Part shown: in pieces, positions 12,235 through 25,700 of the stretch
Position numbering within the stretch: position 1 is the stretch's first letter
How the letters are laid out: each line of letters opens with the position of its first letter
Source: Copromyces sp. CBS 386.78
Taxonomy: Eukaryota > Ascomycota > Sordariomycetes > Sordariales > Sordariaceae
Length of the DNA: 64,000 nt
Assembly (NCBI GenBank): GCA_030685235.1
Contig: MU839127.1
Span: forward strand, 248,001-312,000
Direction of reading: 5' to 3'
Translations under genes and position numbers: made by a program
Notes under the pieces: generated by a model
What the model was told of the DNA's origin: nothing
The model's input: only the letters and a program-made list of their open reading frames with translations
Database searches by the model: none

Positions 12235-12567
12235 AGGGCGATCTGAACAGTGTGGGGAGCGATGGGGTTGGTACGGGAAGGGACAGACGTATGGTTTATT
12301 ATAACTTCGCTTTATGCTCTGTCCTGCTAGAGTCTACTCGGGTCTGTTAAGGGTGAAAGAAGTAATCATAGGGGGGTATACGCTGCTTATGCTATGGTAA
12401 TATGACAAGCCAAAGGGAAGAAGACCAAAGGGGAAATGAACTGAAGTGTCGGGAGAAGAAGCCCGGAGACGAAATCACAAACCAAACCCAACCCGCCCCG
12501 ACACCAATAATGCAATCCAGTCGTGTTTAGGAAACTGTGCCGCTCGTCACCCAACCATCCCTCCCAA
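12235..12567. other. Convergent 3' flanks (333 nt)
   Basis: This is the space between the convergent GET4 and the next minus-strand gene. I see only UTR-like sequence. Confidence 0.5.
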
Positions 12568-13533
12568 TCAATGCAGATGAAGCACTTCCTCCCTTTCAAA
12601 CATCCAATTATCTTCAGATAACGCCGCAACCTTGGCCTTCAAGCTCGCCTTGATTGCCTCCAGGAGTTCTGTAATTCAATCGTCAGTCACCAGCTCCCAT
12701 ATCCTCTGTCATCCACGCGCATAGTTCGTGCTTAAACACATACCTTCAGTATCCATCCCACACTCTGCCCTTCCCCCTCCCCCTCCCCCTCCTGTCACTC
12801 CCTCTGATCCAACATCCCCCCTCCCTTCCGCCTCATGCTCGGTCAACCACTCCCTCACCGCATCCGCCAACCTCGCTCTTTCTTTGTCAGCCTCCATCCG
12901 CGCCTCCATGATCGCTTCCGTGTCCTCGTCGTAGGGAGGGGTGGGAGGGTCGTTGCCTAGGTCGATTTCTCCTGTTTCTTTGTCGCGGACGACTATTTCG
13001 AGGTCAGGGTCTGTGGCGGCTAGTTGTTGTTGTTGTTGTTGTTGTTGTTCTTGTGAGGAGGAGGTCATTTTGGCGTCGTCTTCTTCGGCGTGGTTTTGTG
13101 GTAGTTGGTGGTATAGTTGGAGATGGGGGAGGGAGTCTTGGGGGTAGGGGTAGGAATAAGAGTAGGATTGTGAATAAGGTTGGGTGAGGTAAGAAGCCTG
13201 TTGTTGGTACTGTGTTTGTAGGTGCTGTGAATGAGACTGAAAGTTGCTTTGGTGATAGGTTTGAGAACTCTGAAACTGAGAGGATTGCTGAGAGTAGTGT
13301 TGTCCTTGAGACTGTTGAGAGTCTGGAGCAGCAGTGGGCTGTCGGGTTGGTTGTGCTGGTTGTGATTGTGATTGTGGTTGTTGAAAGAGGTTGCGGCGGA
13401 CTGAAGCTCCGGCTCTTGCTCCTGCTCCTGCTCCTACTCCTGCTCCGGCGGAAGAGAGTCCAGTGTGTAGAGGAGGTGCGGTGCGTGAAGGAGCAGCGGG
13501 TTTGAAGTTGGGGCCGGGACGACGGTCGGCCAT
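12568..13533 (-). CDS. Glutamine-rich protein of unknown function with C-terminal helix
   Basis: Exons (minus strand) 13533-12744 and 12668-12568 give 296 aa; the intron has a GTATGT donor and TTACAG acceptor. I do not recognise the family. The first ~160 residues are low complexity: an alternating Ala/Gly block, then Gln/Ser/Tyr-rich prion-like sequence and a Q9 run encoded by CAA repeats. The second half looks folded: an acidic/charged segment (DLEIVVRDKETGEIDLGNDPPTPPYDED), a charged helix (EARMEADKERARLADAVREWL), a Gly8 run, and after the splice a short amphipathic helix (LLEAIKASLKAKVAALSEDN). The spliced C-terminus is much more protein-like than the read-through, supporting the intron. 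It is divergent from the polymerase delta gene on its right. Confidence 0.75.
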
Positions 13534-14316
13534 ATGTTTGGATGTGTTGTTTTGTTTTGAGGTTGAGGAGAATGTGATGCAAGATCGTATGTCTTGGAAG
13601 TTGATGGGTTGATAGTTCAGTAGTTAAAGTTGAGATTGATACAGTTGATATAACTTGAGTGAAGCTCCTCAATTTGTTGCCTAGACTAACTTTTGAAGGG
13701 AGAATGAGTAGTGATGTAAGGTTATGCAATTACTTGAAGTTGTAAGAAAGAAGACGCGGGGCATACCCCGGTCGCTGCACCGCGATGGCGTGAAGTGGAG
13801 GACTGACAGGGTTAGGGTCTGACGCGAGTTCACGTGCTTCAATCAAAGCAGCTCAGTGTCATTATTCCCTTGAAAGTTGCCATTCGCAAGCTCGAAGATT
13901 TGTTTGATTGTTTGGCTGGACTGAGTATGACTTCTACTCGACAGTTGCCTTGAGGTGGCGGTACCAACGTAAAGGTACCCCGTCCTAGCTGCAGGGGTTA
14001 AAGATTAAAGAGGTGCAGTTACATGTAATTAACGGCGCGATGTAAAAGTGGATGCTTGTCACGTAACAAAGACATATCGTCGCGTATAGTCGCGATTTCC
14101 ATTTCGTCCCATTTACAATTCCACATTCTCTTCCTCTCTCTCCAACCAGACATGTTCTTTTGCTGTCAGTCATCGTTGCTCTTTACTCGTCATTAGGTTC
14201 AGAGACGACTGTACTCTCCAACAAGACGACAAATACCTTATCCTGAAAAATTCGTCCTTGTGAATCCAACCCAAACCGACCTCCACCACAGATAATCGAA
14301 CTTTCAAAGATCCGGA
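13534..14316. other. Divergent promoter region, Q-rich gene and polymerase delta
   Basis: This is the shared upstream region of two divergent genes. There is no gene inside. TCGCG motifs occur near 14079-14096 upstream of the polymerase start; they resemble, but do not match, the MluI cell-cycle box. Confidence 0.5.
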
Positions 14317-17300
14317 ATGGCGCCCTCAGCGTTACCACAGAAGCGCGCGTTTGGCGAGGCAACGAGCGCCCTCAGCAACATTCACAATCTTCCCGCTGCT
14401 TCGTCAGATTCAACCAAGAAAAGACGCCTTGACGATGTTCCTCCCTCGTCCCGCTTCCGAACTTTCAAGAATGACGGCAAGGGCAGAATATCCTCTACTC
14501 AACCCAAGAGCGCCTTCGAGAGCGAGGTACTTGAACGCATGAGCCAGGATATTTCCGACCTGAAACAGAACAACTCGGAAAAGGATCAAGCTTGGGAACG
14601 TCCGCCACTACCAGCGACCTACAACCCAGCTACAGACAGTCTCTGCTTTCAGTCCATCGAGGCTGAAGAGGGATTCCTCCACGGTGGCCAGGCGACCATT
14701 AAGCTGTTTGGTGTTACTGAGAATGGAAATTCGGTTCTCCTCCATGTCAAGGACTTCAAGCATTACCTCTATGTCCAAGCCCCCGTATCGTTTGGTCCCG
14801 ATGACTGCTCCAAGTACAGAGCATTCCTCGAAACTCAGCTCGCCATGCCTACACCGGCCATCCATTCGGTCACCCTGACGATGCGCGAGAACATGTACGG
14901 CTTTCAAGGCAACACACAAAACCCTTATATCAAGGTCACCGTCAACGACCCCAAGTTTCTCCCCAGAGTCCGAAGATTGATCGAAACGAACAAGGCCAAT
15001 TGGAAGGGCATGTGGAAGAGCGATGGGTCTATCATGACCTTTGATGATATCCAGTATCTGCTTCGGTTCATGGTCGACTGCTCGGTAGCTAACCCCCTCG
15101 CACTATTCCCATGAGCTTTCAAGCTAACAAACACCAGATTGCTGGTATGTCTTGGGTAGAGGCTCCCGCAGGCAGCTATCAGCTTGTCGCCGATAAACAC
15201 TCCAACTGTCAAATCGAAGCCGAGATGAGCTACCGTGATCTAATAGCACACAAGCCCACTGGCGAATGGTCCAAGATGGCCCCTCTGCGAATTCTCTCCT
15301 TCGATATCGAGTGCGCTGGTCGCAAGGGCATCTTCCCCGAACCGCAACACGACTCCGTCATTCAGATCGCCAACATCGTCACAAAGTACGGAGAGAAGAA
15401 GCCATTTGTCCGGAACGTGTTCTGTCTTGACACGACTAGCCCGATTGTGGCTACCCAGATTCTGTCTTTTGACAGGGAAGAGGACATGCTTCGCGAATGG
15501 CGCAACTTCCTAGAACAGGTCGATCCGGATATTATCATTGGTTACAACATTGCCAACTTCGATTTCCCGTACCTCCTTGACCGAGCCAAACACCTAAAAG
15601 TCAAGGACTTCGACTTCTGGTCTCGTACCAGGGTAAGATCTGTGGCAAAGGAAACAAACTTCTCCAGCAAGCAGATGGGCAACCGCGACACCAAGGCTAC
15701 AAATACCAACGGACGTCTTCAGCTCGACATGCTACAATTGGTACAACGCGACTATCAGCTGAGAAGTTACACCCTTAACGCTGTCTGCTCAAACTTCTTA
15801 GGGGAGCAGAAGGAAGATGTGCATCATTCTATGATCACAGAATTGTTCGAAGGCACACCGGAATCCAGGCGGCGTCTTGCACTTTACTGCTTGAAGGATG
15901 CCTATCTACCGCAGAGGTTGATGGACAAGCTATCATGTCTAGAAAACTACACCGAAATGGCAAGAGTCACGGGCGTGCCTTTCAACTTCCTCTTGGCCAG
16001 AGGTCAGCAAGTCAAGTTCTTGAGTCAACTATTCCGCAAGGCTTTGGAGCAGAAGCTGGTCATTCCCAATCTGCGTTCCGAGTCCTCGGAAGAGCAGTAC
16101 GAAGGTGCTACTGTCATTGAGCCCACAAGAGGCTACTACGATGTGCCCATTGCCACTCTCGATTTCGCTTCACTGTATCCCAGTATCATGCAGGCGCACA
16201 ACCTCTGCTACACCACCCTCATCAAGAAGCGGGATATTGAGAGGTGGAACCTGAAGAAGGATGAGGACTACATTGTTACTCCAAATGGAGACATGTTTGT
16301 GACGACTAAGCAGAGGAAAGGTCTTTTGGCACAAATTCTGGAGGAATTGCTCTCTGCCAGAAAGCAAGCAAAGCGCGAGTTGGCCGTAGAGAAGGATCCA
16401 TTCAAGAAGGCTGTGCTGAACGGTCGTCAGTTGGCCTTGAAGATCAGCGCCAACTCCGTCTACGGTTTGACGGGAGCTACGAACGGCAAACTTCCATGCT
16501 TGGAAATCGCCAGTAGTGTCACCAGTTTCGGTCGACAAATGATTGAGAGGACCAAGAAGGAGGTGGAGGAGCGGTATACCATTGCCAATGGCTATTCACA
16601 CGATGCTCAGGTCATCTACGGTGATACTGATTCCGTCATGGTCAAGTTCGGAACCAAGGATCTTGCCGAGGCCATGAAGCTCGGTCAAGACGCCTCGGAG
16701 TATGTCTCGGGCAAGTTCATCAAGCCCATCAAGCTGGAGTTCGAAAAGGTCTACTTCCCATACCTGCTCATCAACAAGAAGCGTTATGCGGGTCTGTACT
16801 GGACCAAGCCTGAGAAGTACGACAAGATGGACACCAAGGGTATCGAGACGGTTCGTCGTGACAACTGCTTGCTAGTCCAGACTGTCATCGAGAAGGTTCT
16901 TAGAATGATCCTGATCGACCAAGACGTCCCTGGAGCCCAAGCGTAAGAATTTCCTACTTTACCCCTTTAGCCCAGTCAACATCATGCTAACTTTGCCCAC
17001 TAGATACGTCAAAGACACCATCGCCGACCTCCTGCAAAACAAGATCGACATGTCCAAGCTAGTCATCACCAAGGCCCTGACCAAGGAGAACTACGACGCC
17101 AAGCAAGCCCACGTCGAGCTCGCGCAGCGCATGAAGAAGCGCGACGCCGGCTCCGCCCCTGGGCTCGGCGATCGCGTCGCCTACGTTATGGTGAAAGGCG
17201 CGGCGGGCTCCAAAAACTTCGAGCGGTCCGAAGACCCCATCTACGTGCTCGAGCACAACGTGCCCATCGACACCAAGTACTACCTGGACAACCAGCTAGC

Positions 17301-17745
17301 CAAGCCCTTGGGCCGCATCTTCGAGCCCATCCTGGGCGAGACCAAGGCCAAGTCGTTGCTGACGGGTGACCACACCCGCGTCGTCTCGGTTGCCGCCCCG
17401 ACCGTCGGTGGACTCATGAAGTTCGCCAAGAAGACGCAGACGTGCATGGGCTGCAAGAAGCCGCTCACGGGCAAAGAGGAGAGCCAGGGTGCCGTCTGCG
17501 CGGACGATGCTCCGAGAGTGGGTGAGCTGTACAAGAAGACGCTGGATAAGGTGTCGGATCTGGAAGTCAGGTTTGGCAGGCTCTGGACCCAGTGTCAAAG
17601 GTGCCAGGGGTCGATGCACTGCGAGGTTATCTGCAGTAGCAAGGATTGTCCGATTTTCTACATGCGGATGAAGGCTAAGAAGGATCTGGAGGATGCGAAT
17701 AAGGAGCTGACGAGGTTTGATTTTGATGCGGCTGCTATGTGGTAA
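14317..17745 (+). CDS. pol3: DNA polymerase delta catalytic subunit
   Basis: Exons 14317-15084, 15138-16942 and 17004-17745 give 1104 aa, the normal length for this B-family replicative polymerase of the lagging strand. Proofreading motifs are intact: Exo I FDIEC (~312), Exo [13 protein letters not shown] (~394), Exo III YCLKDAY (~506). Polymerase motifs are intact too: A DFASLYPS (~598), [13 protein letters not shown] (~691), C YGDTDS (~750). The C-terminus has CysB (C1055, C1058, C1068, C1073; the 4Fe-4S ligands) and [15 protein letters not shown]. In CysA only three cysteines remain (C1005, C1008, C1023); the expected fourth position (1026) is Asp. The N-terminus is basic (KKRR). It acts in the nucleus with PCNA and small B-subunit partners. 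Confidence 0.97.
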
Positions 17746-18349
17746 AGGGGATATGTGTGCGTAGTTGTAGAATGCTCTGAGCATGTGTCATACATGTTTT
17801 AGGAGGGGTGGGATACGTAAAGGCTGTCTAAACCAAGTGTAACGGTATCACATTGGTATGTCAAGGCGTTTTGGTATGGATATCAATGTCATTGATTACA
17901 AGCAAGTTGGTGGTATATGTTTACAAGTTATAGGAGAAAAGAATGGCTGAGTTTGTTCTGATATATCATGGCAAGCTTTTGGTCCCTTGTGTAGTAGACG
18001 ATCATGAGTAGCAGGGGATATGATTCAGTACAGAAAGTATGAGTGATTGTCTCGATATATATGTATACAGTAAGTACTCTCTGGACCTGCCAGAGTGTGG
18101 CATTCCTGTTGGCCACCGCCTTCTATGTAGGCACTCCTCTAATCATGCGTGGTATCAACTTCATCCCCACTTACGTAACTTCATCTCCTTGACGGAAAAA
18201 AAAGAACTTGGACCAACTTCCAAACGCCATACCAGTATAGAACAAAACGAAGTATCCAACCCAACTGTTATCGACAAAGTGAACAGCATGTGTATCCAAA
18301 ATCATCATTATGGTCCCCATAATCGTCATCATCATTCCCATCACTCCTC
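17746..18349. other. Convergent 3' flanks
   Basis: AT-richer DNA between the convergent polymerase delta and oxidoreductase genes. There are poly-A-signal-like stretches but no gene or clear repeat. Confidence 0.5.
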
Positions 18350-21300
18350 TCAGTAAAGCAACTCCCCAGAATCAACCATCTCCTTAAACTCATCATTTGG
18401 CTCCACAAACTTGTACGTCTCCCCTCTACACACCCTATCCACCTCCTCCCTCACAAACGGATAGACATCCTTCCAGGCGTTCCGGCCCATCCACACATCC
18501 AGATGTCCATACCCAGGCACCACGCGCCTCTTGTAGCTAGTATCGTTGGTGCCAAAAGTGTCGCACAGGATCTCATAGGTGCGCTCCGTCGCCTCGGGCG
18601 ACAGCACGGCCTGGTCGCGACCTACGAACAGCAGGAACGGAATGCCCTTGAGCCGCTGAATATTCTCGGGCGTGTCGAGGCGCCGGCACAATGGTTGGTT
18701 GGTCATGACGTGGCCCTCAGCGCCCTGCTTCATGAGCAGGTGGAGCAACTTCATATTGACGCCGCCGAAGAAGCGGTCGATCTGCCTGTGCGTGGCCTCG
18801 TTCAGGTTGCTGTGGTTCCAGCACCGGCCGAACACCAGGCTGGTACGATGGCAGGCGGCATTATTGCAGATCTCCTTGCGCGGCTGAGGGTAGAGACGCA
18901 GGAGCTGGTTGAGAGCCTGCTGGACGTAGCTGTCGTCGCGGCTGGTGCTGCAGCTGAACCAATTGCCGGCGAGGGCCTTGTAGATCTTGTCATAGGGGCC
19001 GGTGGTCGCCTTGATGAGGTTCATGGTTTGCCAGATAGGGTTCATGAAGACTTGAGAGCAGGAGACACCCAGGAACCAGTCAGTTGGGATCGTGCCGTCG
19101 AGCATACCGGCGGAGAGGGCGACACTGCCCATGCAGTGGGCGATGGTGTAGAACTTCTCCTTGCTGAAGTGCTCACGAATGTATTGCATGCATGCCTTGA
19201 TGTCAAGACGGGCATCATAGGTGGTCCAGCTGTTCTCCGCAACCATAAGCTGACCGATACGGTGAACTGTGACGAATACACGATAACCAGCGCGTCTGAA
19301 GTAATTGACAGCGTTGTACCGGATGGTAGGAAGAGCAAAAATGTGATGATCAACTGCTGCACCGGGAACCATGAAGAGATTCTTGACGTTCTTCTCGTCG
19401 TTATTAGGATAGTGAGTTGGTTCCCACATGTGGAGGCGCGTGCAGACTCCATCGTCGGCGTAGACGGCATAGGATTTTGTCGGTGGTGTGTTGTTGATGT
19501 AGCCTGTGGGTAACATGCTTGGGTACTCGAGAGGAGTCAACGGGGCCATGAAGAGGGAGAGAGACTTGCGGGTGAAGAAGGTGAGGAAACTAGCCGCACT
19601 GGCTACCTTCTTCAAGAGGTTGCTGCCAGTTGGGGTCATGGTCATGATCTCAGAGAGGAAGTCCTTCGGCTGAATGTTCATAATACCCTTGGCGAGCACC
19701 TTGCCACGCCTCCAAGCGTTTTCATCGTCGAGATTGCTGCACATTCCATCCACATGCTCGCTGACTGTCACGTAGAGTGTGCTAGTCGAGCGCCAGAACT
19801 GTAGAGGGTTCAACGCAACAGACGAATCAACAACCTTGTAACCGTGGAAGTGCAATCTCCTGCCATCGACACCGGTCATATCGAAATCATAAGTCAAGTT
19901 CCGGGTACCAGGTGCCTTGTCATCGATGATGAACAGATTGAATTCACCTCTGCGAACCATGAACGGTGAGCCAGGAATTGCGGGACACACAAACGTTCCC
20001 GTCAGCATGGCGCGATGCTGAGCGTGTGAAAGGGTCCTTAAGGTGTCAAAAGCTTGCACACTGAGGAAGAAGCGAGCACTTTCGCAGCGCGATTTGGCGG
20101 TCCGGTAGGCAAGCTCGTATGTAGACCGCTCATCAGTGTTCATGTTAGGATCATGATGGATGAAGCCAGACATGACCTCAGTGAAACCCATGCCGCTTGA
20201 GCAAAGTTCCTTGGCCATTTGGATAGCCCGGGTTGCGTAGCCAAGGCTGTACCCTTCTTCCACGGCCTCGATCTTTGAGACAGTCCTCTGTGGCAAGTGC
20301 TGCTTGGGCTTATGTTGGGGTTCACCAAACAGATCAAGGATGCCGTTCCCCTCGTCGCTGATTTCCAATCCCTGGCGCTGGCAGTAGGCTTCAACAGACC
20401 GCTCCGCTAGGGCAGCAATGGTGGCGAAGGGATTGGCACCCAGAGCGGTGGGAATCACCGCGGCGTCTGTGACGATGAGGCCGTCATGGGTCTCACTTCC
20501 GAGTCCCGTGAACACCTCACCCACATGGTTGGTGACACCGGTCCGACCCGTATTGTCTCGGGCCATACAAGCTCCGCTGTAAGTTTCAAGGTTGTGTTAG
20601 TCTCAGTACGTGCCACAGTACAGTGCCTGTACGAAGGTTTAAGAGTAGGAATGGAGCAACATACCCGATAGGATGGACTGTTACTTGCTGGTTACCCAGC
20701 ATGGTATCGAAGGGATTCTTGACAAAGGTACCGCCAACAGCCTCCGTAGCTTGTGCCAAGAGGTTGTTGAGCTTCTTGACATGATCACTTCGACCAACAC
20801 CAAGGAACTCCAGGACTGGCTTATCGTCCTGCAAAGTCAGCATGGCCTGATTACCTGTGAGAGTGTTAGCTTTCATATTAATGTTGCCTTGTTTGAGGTT
20901 TGTTTGAGCTGCTTACTGTCGTGAGACATGATGAGGTAAACCTGTGTCCTTGCAATGGCACCGTTCTTGAAGTAAGGGCCCAAGAACCTGCTACCATAAC
21001 GAGCCAGAGCAGAGTGCGCCTTGTCAAGAACGGTCAGGTTCTTGGGTTCTTCGCTTCCTGGCATCAGGTCAAGCATCGCTTGTAGGAAGTGTGCGAGGGC
21101 GTGAGGAACCGAGCCCTCTTCGATGACGAATCCGTCAAGCGGGTTCTCTAGGTTATGTCTGCAATCGATGACACTGGTGATGCAAGGCCCGATGGGGTTG
21201 TATGGCGAAGGGTATGCCCGGCCAATGCCGTTCACCATCTCGTTGGTGTTGTAGCCAAATGCCAGGATATCTCCATTCCCGCTCATGTTCTGGCCGACTA

Positions 21301-22725
21301 AGTTGCTCATCTCAAGACCCATCGCTTTGCTTCTAAGCAGAATCTCGGGAGTTGCAAGGGCGCCAGCGCCCAGGAAGACTGCTTTCCGCGCCCGAACCCA
21401 CATGAGGTCGCCGTGAAGGTTCGCTTTGAAATGACCACGGTTGCGGCCATGCCAGGCGAAGTACACAAGGTAGCCATCATCGTTACCCTGTTCGTCCTTG
21501 GCCTTTTCAATGTACCGCACCTCGCACTCGCAGAACAATTCAGCGCCCCAGTTCCAGGCATCAGCCAGATAGGTAACCAGGGTGGTCGTCTTTGAGCCGT
21601 CGTTGACGCCAGTAGCATCCTGACCGGTCAAAGCCGATGCTGACATCTCAACACCACAGCTATTTGGGCCATTCTGGAAGCGCGTTGTCTGCTTGACCTT
21701 CCTCCACTTGTCACCATAGCCCATGTACTGGGCTTGCTTCTTGAGGAGTTTGGCCTTGGGAAGCTCGGGCCAGTCATCGGGGTATTCTGCTGGCTCAAGT
21801 ACTTTTTCTACCTTCCCATAGTCTGATAGAGAAGATTAGTATCCACCTTGTTAAACCATCTGCACTTCAGGTTTGTGAAAAGGTTCGTGAACTTACACTT
21901 GTCCAAAGAGTCCACCTTGTTCCGGATCTCGGGAGGCCAAGCCTTCATGGCCAAGGTACCCTTATCGGCCTCCATGAAGACATTAGCGTTCATAAGACTT
22001 GTTCCACCGAGGCCTAAATTTCCCCGTTAGCTGGCGTCCTGCCATGCTTCTACACAGGTATACATACCATTACCCACAACGGCATTTTGTCCCTTGCCGA
22101 AAACCAAGTGATACATGCCGGTGGGATCACCCGTCTGAACGGGTATACCATCCAGAGACCCCGGAGCAAATGTACCGGATGTATGGAGTTCTTTGAAGGC
22201 GTCCGCGGCACCAGTAGGGTACTCGCCAGGCCACTTCTCACGGCCACGCTCAAGAACACACACCGACGAGCCTGTGCGAGCCATACGTGACGCCGCAACA
22301 CCACCGCCGTACCCAGATCCAATAACCACAACATCGTAGGCAGCCTGTATAAGTTCTACCGGCCTCGAGATTCTCGGAAACTCTTGACGGTCTTGGTCGG
22401 CCACATAACTGCGCACTTTGGCGTTGGCTCGAGCGCGAGGTCCGCCAGCTTGGTGGTCATGGATACCTTCTGTCGGAATCTGGTGAGACACTGGGTTGGA
22501 CCGAGGAAAATCCTGAGGTTGTTGCTTGGGGCTCCTACGGGGAGTAGGGGGGAAGTCCGAATCGGGTGACTCGATGAAGGAGGCTTCCGAATCGCCGTTG
22601 GTATGTGTAGAGCCGGAGAAGAGGCCGGTGGTGTCGGTTTTCACTCCGAGTTGGTGACCACTACAAGCCGGGGTCGGTGGAGGCGACGGAGCCCCGTTTG
22701 ACTGGTGAGCCGATAGCCTATCCAT
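18350..22725 (-). CDS. GMC (cholesterol-oxidase-like) oxidoreductase fused to an alpha/beta hydrolase
   Basis: Exons (minus) 22725-22068, 22013-21897, 21822-20917, 20854-20665 and 20576-18350 give 1365 aa. Residues ~1-140 are disordered, Pro/Ser-rich and acidic. An FAD-binding Rossmann start, VVIGSGYGGGVAASRMARTG, opens a GMC oxidoreductase that ends with HPIGGACMARDNTGRTG and VTDAAVIPTALGANPFATIAALAER, closest in style to cholesterol/sterol oxidases. The C-terminal half is an alpha/beta hydrolase: oxyanion-side FMVPGAAVDHH, nucleophile elbow FYTIAHCMGS (Cys at the usual Ser position), acid-bearing FLLFVGRDQAVLSPE and the His in VPGYGHLDVW. One polypeptide could oxidise an alcohol and then hydrolyse an ester or lactone; the substrate is unknown. 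The start is the only in-frame ATG near the 5' end. It has no other metabolic gene beside it. Confidence 0.9.
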
Positions 22726-25700
22726 CTCTTTAGTCCGGAGTTTATTGCAATGTTCAAATTCAAGTCTCCTAATGAAAGGGTTGGAGCTGAAGATGTCAGT
22801 GGAGAGGCCGTAAGGTTGGCACAATGGGTATGGTGTGGCTATATGTCTTGTGGAACACGGATGTGAAGGGAAAAGGTGTAATGTAAATATAAGAAATGTT
22901 AATGAGACACCGTTGATAAGAGCTGAGAGTAAACGGGGAGGTGAGAAGAGATTTCAGTACCGTTAGAGAGTGGATGGGAGGCGTCAAGTTGATATATACG
23001 TGCTGGCCAGAACGACCTTATAGACTATTCTGCCCTGGTCCTTGATATCCAAACTGTCTGATGGGGACGCCATAACGTGGCACTGTTCTAGCCCGACTAG
23101 GCAAATGAGGAATAAGCGTTTCTCGAGAAGCTCCATGAAAGTGCGGCTGGACAATGTGTACCGACTTGTACATCGGACTAGCGTATAGCCCTACCTACTC
23201 TGTGAGGTATAGGTTGAGGAGGAGGAGGGCTGTACACTGTGTCGGTCTGTATCCGTTCAGGTAGAAGATCAGATACTCCGTGTGGAGAAAGACAAAAACG
23301 GTTACCCGGCTCTTCTCTCATGGCTTCACAGTATTGTGAAGGCGCAGTGTCCGCTAGGTTTTAGTTTGAACCTGGCTCCCACGTTCGCCGAGGCTGCGCT
23401 GAACAAAAATACATTATCGTGGGAAATGCGAGTCACCATTGGCCGGGGTCCGTCTCCAGGCACGACGATGGAGGGTTGCAAGGGTATGGACGTCGAGTGC
23501 ATTGCTAGCGTCTGGACATCCACCGAAAATGTGCAATGGCAACGGCATGGCACCACCATGTGAGAAGCGCGAGTCGAAGGTGCTGATTGTTGCCGACCAT
23601 CAAGAGGGTGTGGGTACACGAACTGCAAGCCTCATGTTTCCCGAAGGATGGGAGGGGCCAGCTCGTGTGAAGTTGCAAGCCACGGTGACTGCTTAAAACC
23701 AAGACAGGGCGCCTTGCCTCTTCTATGACTTTGGAAACCAAAAAGGAGATTATTCCGTTCTGTTCAACGATGGTTTCTTCCGATTATGTGTATCAAGTGA
23801 TGTCGTGTACGGAGTCGTTTGGCTCGGAGTAGAGGGGCCGGCTACTCCGTCATCTATCCCCATGATTGAATTGACATGGCAAATCCATAGCCAAGCAAGG
23901 ACGGAGCTGAATTCTCCCATTGCACCTTGTCCTTGCTGTTATCCACTTCGATCAGCATCAGATCTTGTCCCTCGCTTGGCAAACATATCTGAGGCTCTTT
24001 TTGGTCTGGAAACGACCGAATCTTGACATGCGACTCTGAGCTCCCCTCTCCCCTGAAATATTTGACGGCTTTGGCTGCGAGGTCACGTCGACCTTTTGAT
24101 ATGAGGATAGCGCCGTGATTCTTTGTTGCGAATTTTTTACCGTTGCAAAGGCATGTTTTGACGGTGTATGGCAGCTTTGGGATGCGAACGGAAGGCAGTC
24201 CAATCCGTATTGTTCGGCGAAGGGTCTTGAGCCCTGGAGGGATGGGGTAGCGAACAGCCAGCGATCAAGCTGCCATTGGACGTCGATCATTGAGTGGCTG
24301 ATATCCCCTGCGCTTCTTGGCTTAGAGATGCTATCGCCGATCCTATTGGCTTGAAAACGAAGCTAGCACCTAGGCGGTGATAGGATGATAGGACGAGCCC
24401 AAAGCTACTGGACGAGTGCTACGCACGACTGCGAGAACTCTTCTCAGTTCATGTCCATTTCCGTCGTTCCCTTTCCTCAACCTGCTATCTTTCTGACCGT
24501 CGTTGGTAGTACGAGAGTGCTTAGCGAGAATGTCGATTCGGATACTCCGTATCACAGACGGCACCCCAGGTGGCCATTGTCATTGTCGTCATCTTCATTC
24601 CCGCCCATCACAAGCCGGTTCATGTCCGGGCAGATGACGGCAGGACGGCGATGTTGACTGGACGCCATCAACCCCCCATCCTCAACGCAACTGGACGCTC
24701 TTCACGATCCGATCACAATGTGGCCCCCAATGATAACGATATTCCGAGAAAGGGGGACGTCAGAGGAAAAGGCACGGAAGGCCGTCATCGTCATGGAGAG
24801 ACGAATTGGGGATTGGTTTCCAGCGCAAGCTTCAACTGGCCTGCCGTTTCTGCCGCTCTCCCGCATTTCGGGGTTGCATTCAGCCCTGAAGCAGGTGAGA
24901 TGATGTTCGTTGCAGAGGAGTTGGAAACCTCCCGTCTCACTCCGTTCTCGTGGCGGCCAGTCCGCTCGTGTGGTCGAAGATCGGGAAGCATATGGGGACG
25001 AGTACGCTGTGCATATACTGCTCCCAGGCCAGTCGACAACGTGACAGCGGGTAGTGGCTTGACTGCCGTATCATGCACGGTATCATGTCAATTGCATGAT
25101 GCTCATCCGGCTGTGCATCGGGAGTCGTTCTTGATGGCTGATCCGGGACAACTGCCCCTGTTTAACATGCTTTTAAGGGTTCAAGCACCCATGGCAGTAA
25201 GGACGTTAAATTTTTGTCGTTCTTTTCTTCTTCGCCGCCGGCAGCCCTAGTCCTTCTGCATCACCAACGGCTCCGTTGGTTTGAAGTTAGCATCCACATG
25301 GCAAAGTTTGTTGGTGGTGGAACGGCCCGTTGTCTCTACTTACATAAGGTACTGTGCTTACTCGGTAGGGCTGGGGCAGTGCTTGACGAGCTACGGACAA
25401 GGAGCCCCTTTTGATGCTGAGCCGAACGACAAGGGAATACCGGTAGGTGACAAGGGAGCGCAATCCCAGCAGCCAAGTGCGAACAATGTTCGGTCGAGAC
25501 GGTCCAGTGCAACGTGGATGCCTGGGGATTGTAATGACCTCAACTGCGCCGTCAGTTGTTTGCTCTGTGGGCAATCAATATTCTGGGAGGAAAAGAGGTT
25601 CGTCGAGGTCCAGTCGCACAATGGAACGAGCAAGAGAATGGAAACCGGCCTACGGCAATTTCTACTCATCGTCCTCACGACGGTCTGGAAGCGTCGAAGC

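Noticed and set aside
18503..19513. 336-codon plus-strand frame opposite the hydrolase domain
   Set aside because: A shadow of the alpha/beta hydrolase exon on the opposite strand.
22726..22824. Upstream extension of the oxidoreductase by 33 codons
   Set aside because: The extension would start at TTG; the first in-frame ATG is at 22725.
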